From Devosia sp. (lineage in GTDB: Bacteria > Pseudomonadota > Alphaproteobacteria > Rhizobiales > Devosiaceae), in contig NZ_JAGIAW010000002.1 in assembly GCF_017744655.1 (NCBI RefSeq), positions 248,001 to 312,000 on the forward strand: a DNA stretch of 64,000 nucleotides. The letters run 5' to 3'. The notes under the pieces are model-generated. The model saw only the letters and a list, made by a program, of their open reading frames with translations, had not been told where the DNA came from and made no database searches. The translations under genes were made by a program, and so were the position numbers. This document shows, in pieces, positions 63,316-64,000 of this stretch (positions within the stretch are counted from its first letter, which is position 1; each line of letters starts with the position of its first letter).

Positions 63316-63530
63316 GGCGGGAATATCGTTTCGAGCAAGAAGGCTCGCAGGCAGAAACGTCCTGACTGGGGCAGGGGGCCTGCGACAAAGTGTTCGCTGC
63401 TGGATAGAGTTAAGGCTTGGTTATGGCAACTAGGTTGGCTCGAGCCGCGCCAATCTGTCGCCCGAATTTGCGCATCCAATAGCCGCGGCAGACATTTCTG
63501 CATCAGTCATCGAGCCAAAAGGACGCCCAG

Positions 63531-63911
63531 ATGTTTGACGCCCGCCTCGCTTTCGCCCTTGTCGCCGCCCTCGGCCTTGCCGCTCCCGCTCTGGCTCAGG
63601 ACAATGGCCAACCGCTCAGGGATGTCGATGCCGACCGCATCAATCCCTTCCAGATTCTAATCGATTTCGAATTCGACGGCGGCGCCTGCGACGATATCGG
63701 TCGCGCCGAACTCGGCGAACTCACCGACGGCACGCTCGCCGTTAACTTCCCCGTCAGCTCCACCGCCGAGGTCTGCACCATGCAGATCAAGGAGCACGAG
63801 GTAAAATACGCCATCGAAGCCGAGCACATCATCTCGCGCATCGAGGTCACCGTAACGGGCAAGGACGGCCAGGTCATCGGCACCGGCTCGACCGACGTCG
63901 AGCACGACTAA
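63531..63911 (+). CDS. Small secreted protein of unknown function
   Basis: The 126-aa product has a signal peptide (FDARLAFALVAALGLAAPALA) and an acidic beta-rich mature part with two cysteines (GGACDDIG and EVCTMQ), which could form a disulfide. I do not recognise the family. It is divergent from the ABC-F gene with a 215-bp intergenic region, and a REP-like element follows it. Confidence 0.6.
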   Translation: MFDARLAFALVAALGLAAPALAQDNGQPLRDVDADRINPFQILIDFEFDGGACDDIGRAELGELTDGTLAVNFPVSSTAEVCTMQIKEHEVKYAIEAEHIISRIEVTVTGKDGQVIGTGSTDVEHD

Positions 63912-63940
63912 ATTCGGCAGGCCGTCATCTCAATCACCGG

Positions 63941-64000
63941 CTGTCATCCCGGCGAAGACCGGGACCCATCTTGAGATTTGGAGATGGGCCCCGGCCTTCG
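63941..64000. repeat. REP-like element, cut by the window edge
   Basis: CTGTCATCCCGGCGAAGACCGGGA followed by CCCATCTTGAGAT and then ATGGGCCCCGGCCTTCG shows the same TGTCATCCCGG/CCGGCCTTCG pattern as the copies at 30.7 kb and 20.3 kb. The element continues beyond position 64000. Confidence 0.65.

Overview
The window looks like a chromosomal core segment of a GC-rich Hyphomicrobiales (Rhizobiales) alphaproteobacterium, most likely a Devosia relative. This is inferred from protein flavour and gene order: rpsF-rpsR-rplI-dnaB-alr-radA-cvpA-purF, lptF-lptG-lptD-surA-pdxA-rsmA, and BioR- and NadQ/NrtR-type regulators beside their targets. No database search was run. I see no prophage, CRISPR array, transposase, integrase or recognisable defence island.

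Region 1 (1-9.7 kb) is built around metabolite control. It holds the 5' part of nadA with palindromic operators, a NadQ/NrtR-like repressor gene, then bioR, bioY and a translationally coupled DUF1284 gene; BioR boxes precede bioY. A tripartite tricarboxylate transporter operon (tctC-tctB-tctA) follows, read from a sigma-54 type promoter and diverging from a DctB/DctD-type two-component system whose regulator carries the GAFTGA motif. The layout predicts substrate-induced, sigma-54-dependent uptake of a carboxylate.

Region 2 (9.7-31 kb) contains tRNA-Gln(CUG), ppx/gppA, rlmE, a GST, an HxlR regulator with two tandem DHA2-type MFS pumps of equal length, guaB, a MAPEG-VOC-rsmB cluster, tspO with a hairpin over its ribosome binding site, two acyltransferase-3 genes, guaA, a secreted protein with an internal duplication, a 2H phosphoesterase, a YfgM-like gene, der and a CNNM/CBS protein.

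Region 3 (31-41 kb, all minus strand) is the conserved purine/replication/ribosome block: an SDR, purF, cvpA, radA, a DUF1697 gene, alr, dnaB, a secreted hypothetical, rplI, rpsR and rpsF. A MASE1-GGEEF diguanylate cyclase lies upstream.

Region 4 (42.7-50.4 kb, plus strand) is fatty-acid and envelope growth: fabD-fabG-acpP-fabF, mltG, yicC, gmk and an MFS gene. Region 5 (50.5-58 kb, minus strand) is the overlapping operon lptF-lptG-lptD, then surA, pdxA and rsmA, for LPS export, outer-membrane assembly, vitamin B6 and ribosome maturation. Region 6 (58-64 kb) carries holC, a YitT protein, two tandem DUF4344 metallopeptidase-like genes, a DUF985 cupin coupled to an ABC-F ATPase, and a small secreted protein.

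REP-like palindromic elements sit in several intergenic gaps (20.3, 30.7, 44.5, 50.4, 52.4 and 63.9 kb). The most unusual signals are the hairpin covering the tspO ribosome binding site, the duplicated secreted protein at 24 kb, the sigma-54/DctBD wiring of a Tct transporter, the tandem DUF4344 genes, and a terminator-like hairpin in the guaB upstream region.
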